44,318 nt of DNA from Verrucomicrobiota bacterium. GTDB lineage: Bacteria > Verrucomicrobiota > Verrucomicrobiia > Limisphaerales > UBA9464. The first letter of the stretch is position 1, and every line of letters begins with the position of its first letter. Location of the stretch: NCBI GenBank assembly GCA_016871615.1, contig VHCX01000002.1, positions 76,935 through 121,252 on the forward strand, in the 5' to 3' direction. Made by a program: the position numbers and the translations under genes. Shown in pieces: positions 42,061 to 44,318 of this stretch. The notes beneath the pieces were generated by a model. It ran no database searches. It worked only from the letters and a program-made list of their open reading frames with translations, and was not told where the DNA came from.

Positions 42061-42852
42061 ATGGAATTCATCAAGAAACATTACGAGAAGCTGGTGCTGG
42101 GCGTCGTGCTGCTGGCGGTCGCCGGCCTGGCCGTCTACCTCGTCTTCGCGGTCTCCCAGGTCCGCTCCGATCTCGAGAGCGCCCTCCAACAGTTCGCCGG
42201 GGCCAAGCAAAAGCCCCTGGTTCCCGAGAACCTGGAGACGAACCTCGCCTCGCTCCAGCGGGTCACGGCCAAGGCGCCCGTCGTGCTGGCCAAGCCCGAC
42301 CACTACACCTTCAACCCGATCACCTGGGCCCGCGCCGCCGGCGGACGCCTCGAGCCCACGCGTGCCCGTCCGGACACCGGTGCCGCCGGACTCACCTACG
42401 TGGCCCCGCACGACCTGGTGCTTGAGATCGCCTTTGAGCAGGTGGCCGGGACTCCGGAGTCCCCGCGCTACCAGTTCTCGGTACGCCGCGACTACGAGAA
42501 GACTGTCAATGCCCGCCGGGCCATGGTCGAGTCGGTCGCCGTCGGCTCCGAGAACAAGGACCAGCTCTTCCGGCTGGTCGAGGTCCAGGGTCCCAAGGAG
42601 GCGCCGACGAACTTCGTCTGCGAACTCATCTCCACCCGGGAAACCTTCAACCTCTCCAAGGGGAAGAACTTCCGCCGCACCCAGGGGTATTCGGCCGACC
42701 TCCGCTATGAGGCCGACCGCCGCGACTTCCCCCAGAAGCGTGTCGGCGATGCCATCACCCTCTCCGGCGCGGTCCACAAGATTGTTGCCATCGAGAAAGA
42801 CGAACTTGTAGTGTCCGCCCCCAATTCCGTAAGAACCACCGTGGCACGGTAA
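42061..42852 (+). CDS. PilP-like pilus protein (Amuc_1099 position)
   Basis: 263 residues. A short cytoplasmic start is followed by one membrane helix (about 9-31, KLVLGVVLLAVAGLAVYLVF) and a periplasmic region. Its last part (about 190-263, with LRYEADRRDFPQKRVGDAIT and KIVAIEKDELVVSAPN) is beta-rich, as in the PilP domain that links the inner-membrane complex to the secretin. It has no lipobox Cys, unlike classical PilP lipoproteins. Its place between the PilO-like gene and the secretin matches PilP in pilMNOPQ and Amuc_1099 in Akkermansia. The assignment rests mainly on this position, so I keep it tentative. Confidence 0.75.
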   Translation: MEFIKKHYEKLVLGVVLLAVAGLAVYLVFAVSQVRSDLESALQQFAGAKQKPLVPENLETNLASLQRVTAKAPVVLAKPDHYTFNPITWARAAGGRLEPTRARPDTGAAGLTYVAPHDLVLEIAFEQVAGTPESPRYQFSVRRDYEKTVNARRAMVESVAVGSENKDQLFRLVEVQGPKEAPTNFVCELISTRETFNLSKGKNFRRTQGYSADLRYEADRRDFPQKRVGDAITLSGAVHKIVAIEKDELVVSAPNSVRTTVAR

Positions 42853-42906
42853 TCCCCAAATCCGGCTCGTTCCATGCCCTTTTCAGCCCAACCCGTGAAG
42901 ACCCCC

Positions 42907-44318
42907 ATGACGAAAGTCTCGAAGATCCTGAGTCTCGTCGCACTCATTGCCGCGTTCGATGCCGCCTCCACCCGCGCCGTGGCGCAGGAGGCCGGAGAGA
43001 TCGCCGTACGGCGCGAGGAAAAAGCCATCGTCCTTCGCAAGACGCTGGAGACCGCCGCCAACGCCTCGCGGCAGGGCGACCTCGTGTCGGCCGCGAAGTC
43101 CTATGAGGATGCTTGGAATCTCACCGAGGAGCTGGGCTCGAGCGTCGAGAAGGAGCGAGCCGTCACCATCGAGGGTTTCACCTCGACCCGCCTGGCGCTG
43201 GCCTACAATGCCGCCAAGGCCGGCGACTACAAGGAAGCCGACCTCCAGGTCAAGCGCCTGCTGAAGGTCGACCCCAACCACATCAAGGCCAAGAACTTCA
43301 AGCGTGAGAACGACCAGCGCCTGGCCAACCTCGTGGGTCGCGTGCCCTCGGAGGAGGCCCTGAGCCACGTCGGCCAGGACCGGACCAACAAGCTCGCCGC
43401 CGCCATCGCCGTCCAGGACGGCAAGCTGGCCTTCGAGATGGGCCATTTCGATCGCGCCGAGGCCAAGCTGCAGGAGGCCATCAAGATCGATCCCGACAGC
43501 GCTCCCGCTTACCAATACCTCAACATCATCCGCGAATCCAAGTACACCCGCGCCCACCGCGAGAAACTCCTGACTGACAAGGACAAGCTCCTGGAGGTCG
43601 AGCAGTACTGGGAGCAGCCCAAGTCCAAGCTCCCGATCGCCAATCCGATCGCCAAGACCAACCGGGTCTACACCGGCGCAGGCCGCCAGGCGATCTACCA
43701 CAAGCTGGACACCATCCGGATCAACGAGATCAAGTTCGACGGGCTTCCCCTGGGTGAGGTCGTCAAGTACCTCGACGAGCAGACCCGCCTCCGGGACCCC
43801 GAGAAGAAGGGTCTGGCCTATGTGGTGAACTCGCAGGCCGACCTGCCGCTCGCCACCCAGGGGGTCGGTGGGGTGGATCCGCTGACCGGTCAGCCGCAGC
43901 AGGCGCAGCAGGCGGCCGAGCCGGTCGACCTCAACAACGTTCCGGTCCGCATCAACCCGGCTCTCCGGGACCTTCGCCTTGCCGATGTGCTGGAGATCAT
44001 CACCAGCGTGGCGGAAAAACCGCTGAAGTACTCCGTCGAAGAGTGGGGCATCATGTTCCGCCAGCGTCTCCCGGAGGCCAGTCAGCTCCACTCCCGCTGG
44101 TGGCGCGTCAACCCGAACACCTTCATGGAGGGCTTGCAGAGCGTCACCGGCATGACCCCGGCGGTTGCGCAAGGTGGCCAGGGCGGCGGTCAAGGCGGCG
44201 GCGGTGGTGGCGGCGGCATGGGTGGTGGCGGTGGCGGTGGCATGGGTGGCGTCTTCACGATTCCCCGTGTCGAAGTCAGCGGCATGGGCGGCATGGGCGG
44301 CGGCATGGGCGGCGGCGG
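42907..44318 (+). CDS. Secretin-family pilus outer-membrane protein (PilQ/Amuc_1098-like), C-terminus cut by window edge
   Basis: 470 residues are visible before the window ends, with no stop. The ATG at 42907 gives a signal peptide (MTKVSKILSLVALIAAF up to about Ala-Val-Ala27); an in-frame ATG at 42874 would add eleven residues. TPR-like helices follow (about 40-205), with AAKAGDYKEADLQVKRLLKV and LAFEMGHFDRAEAKLQEAIK. Then comes a secretin/TonB short N-terminal (STN) type domain (about 275-345, INEIKFDGLPLGEVVKYLDE) and a second such module (about 355-400). From residue 422 to the edge the sequence is almost only Gly and Met. TPR repeats before the secretin are typical of Amuc_1098-type proteins. 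The secretin core itself lies beyond the window. Confidence 0.85.
   Translation, partial: MTKVSKILSLVALIAAFDAASTRAVAQEAGEIAVRREEKAIVLRKTLETAANASRQGDLVSAAKSYEDAWNLTEELGSSVEKERAVTIEGFTSTRLALAYNAAKAGDYKEADLQVKRLLKVDPNHIKAKNFKRENDQRLANLVGRVPSEEALSHVGQDRTNKLAAAIAVQDGKLAFEMGHFDRAEAKLQEAIKIDPDSAPAYQYLNIIRESKYTRAHREKLLTDKDKLLEVEQYWEQPKSKLPIANPIAKTNRVYTGAGRQAIYHKLDTIRINEIKFDGLPLGEVVKYLDEQTRLRDPEKKGLAYVVNSQADLPLATQGVGGVDPLTGQPQQAQQAAEPVDLNNVPVRINPALRDLRLADVLEIITSVAEKPLKYSVEEWGIMFRQRLPEASQLHSRWWRVNPNTFMEGLQSVTGMTPAVAQGGQGGGQGGGGGGGGMGGGGGGGMGGVFTIPRVEVSGMGGMGGGMGGG

Noticed and set aside
1-44318. tRNA, rRNA, insertion sequences, integrases or phage genes
   Set aside because: None seen on reading the gaps and the gene products.

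Overview
The window is a piece of a very GC-rich, Gram-negative-type bacterial chromosome, most likely from the Verrucomicrobiota (Limisphaerales/Pedosphaera-like). Four things support this. A PilM-like gene is followed by an Amuc_1100-type PilO-like gene, a PilP-like gene and a TPR-containing secretin, which is the arrangement known from Akkermansia (Amuc_1101 to Amuc_1098). There is a PSCyt1/PSCyt2/PSD1 'planctomycete cytochrome' protein of the kind abundant in Planctomycetes and Verrucomicrobia. LpxB shows that lipid A is made. A large MoxR/DUF58/VWA operon is present. Phylum assignment is inference from gene content. I see no rRNA, tRNA, CRISPR array, transposase, integrase or phage gene, so this reads as core chromosome. 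Very long open frames antisense to real genes are a product of the high GC content and are not annotated.

Layout. 1-815 (-): a secreted beta-helix protein cut by the window edge. 997-2157 (+): carA. 2235-13791 (-): a seven-gene operon transcribed right to left: MoxR ATPase, DUF58 protein, BatA/VWA protein, a large DUF4175-like membrane protein with a collagen-like tract, a second VWA/GATase-like membrane protein, and two tandem phosphodiester glycosidases. Several junctions are 4-bp ATGA overlaps. 13958-17627 (+): a GYF-RDD membrane protein, a 519-bp gap with short direct repeats, then tonB-like, exbB-like and two exbD-like genes. 17854-24742 (+): a PQQ-like beta-propeller, a TIM-barrel sugar isomerase/epimerase with a strong double-hairpin terminator, lysA, a zinc alcohol dehydrogenase, and two tandem rhomboid proteases.

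24771-25943 (-): lpxB. 26093-29173 (+): the PSCyt/PSD1 protein. 29279-31181 (-): moaA and a coiled-coil membrane protein. 31350-33765 (+): a LON-domain protein translationally coupled to two ABC-2 permeases, with no ATPase in the window. 33791-34918 (-): a methyltransferase resembling plant coclaurine N-methyltransferase. 35135-36469 (+): a secreted PQQ-type sugar dehydrogenase. 36530-37471 (-): a DMT transporter. 37581-38894 (+): a TPR protein and a HAD phosphatase. 39140-44318 (+): the type IV pilus-like alignment complex and the start of its secretin, cut by the window end.

How the genes work together. Two large envelope machines dominate. The MoxR operon pairs an AAA+ ATPase with three VWA-type proteins and ends, unusually, in two secreted sugar-phosphodiester hydrolases, which suggests an envelope-polymer or surface-assembly role. 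The pil-type operon encodes a PilM with a PilN-like C-terminus, a PilO-like and a PilP-like protein, and a secretin. Its PilM and PilO-like members share an unusual Met-rich RYGL motif and an acidic Ala/Gly-rich linker. TonB/ExbBD, LpxB, the rhomboids and the ABC-2 permeases add to an envelope-heavy gene set. carA, lysA and moaA are isolated housekeeping genes.
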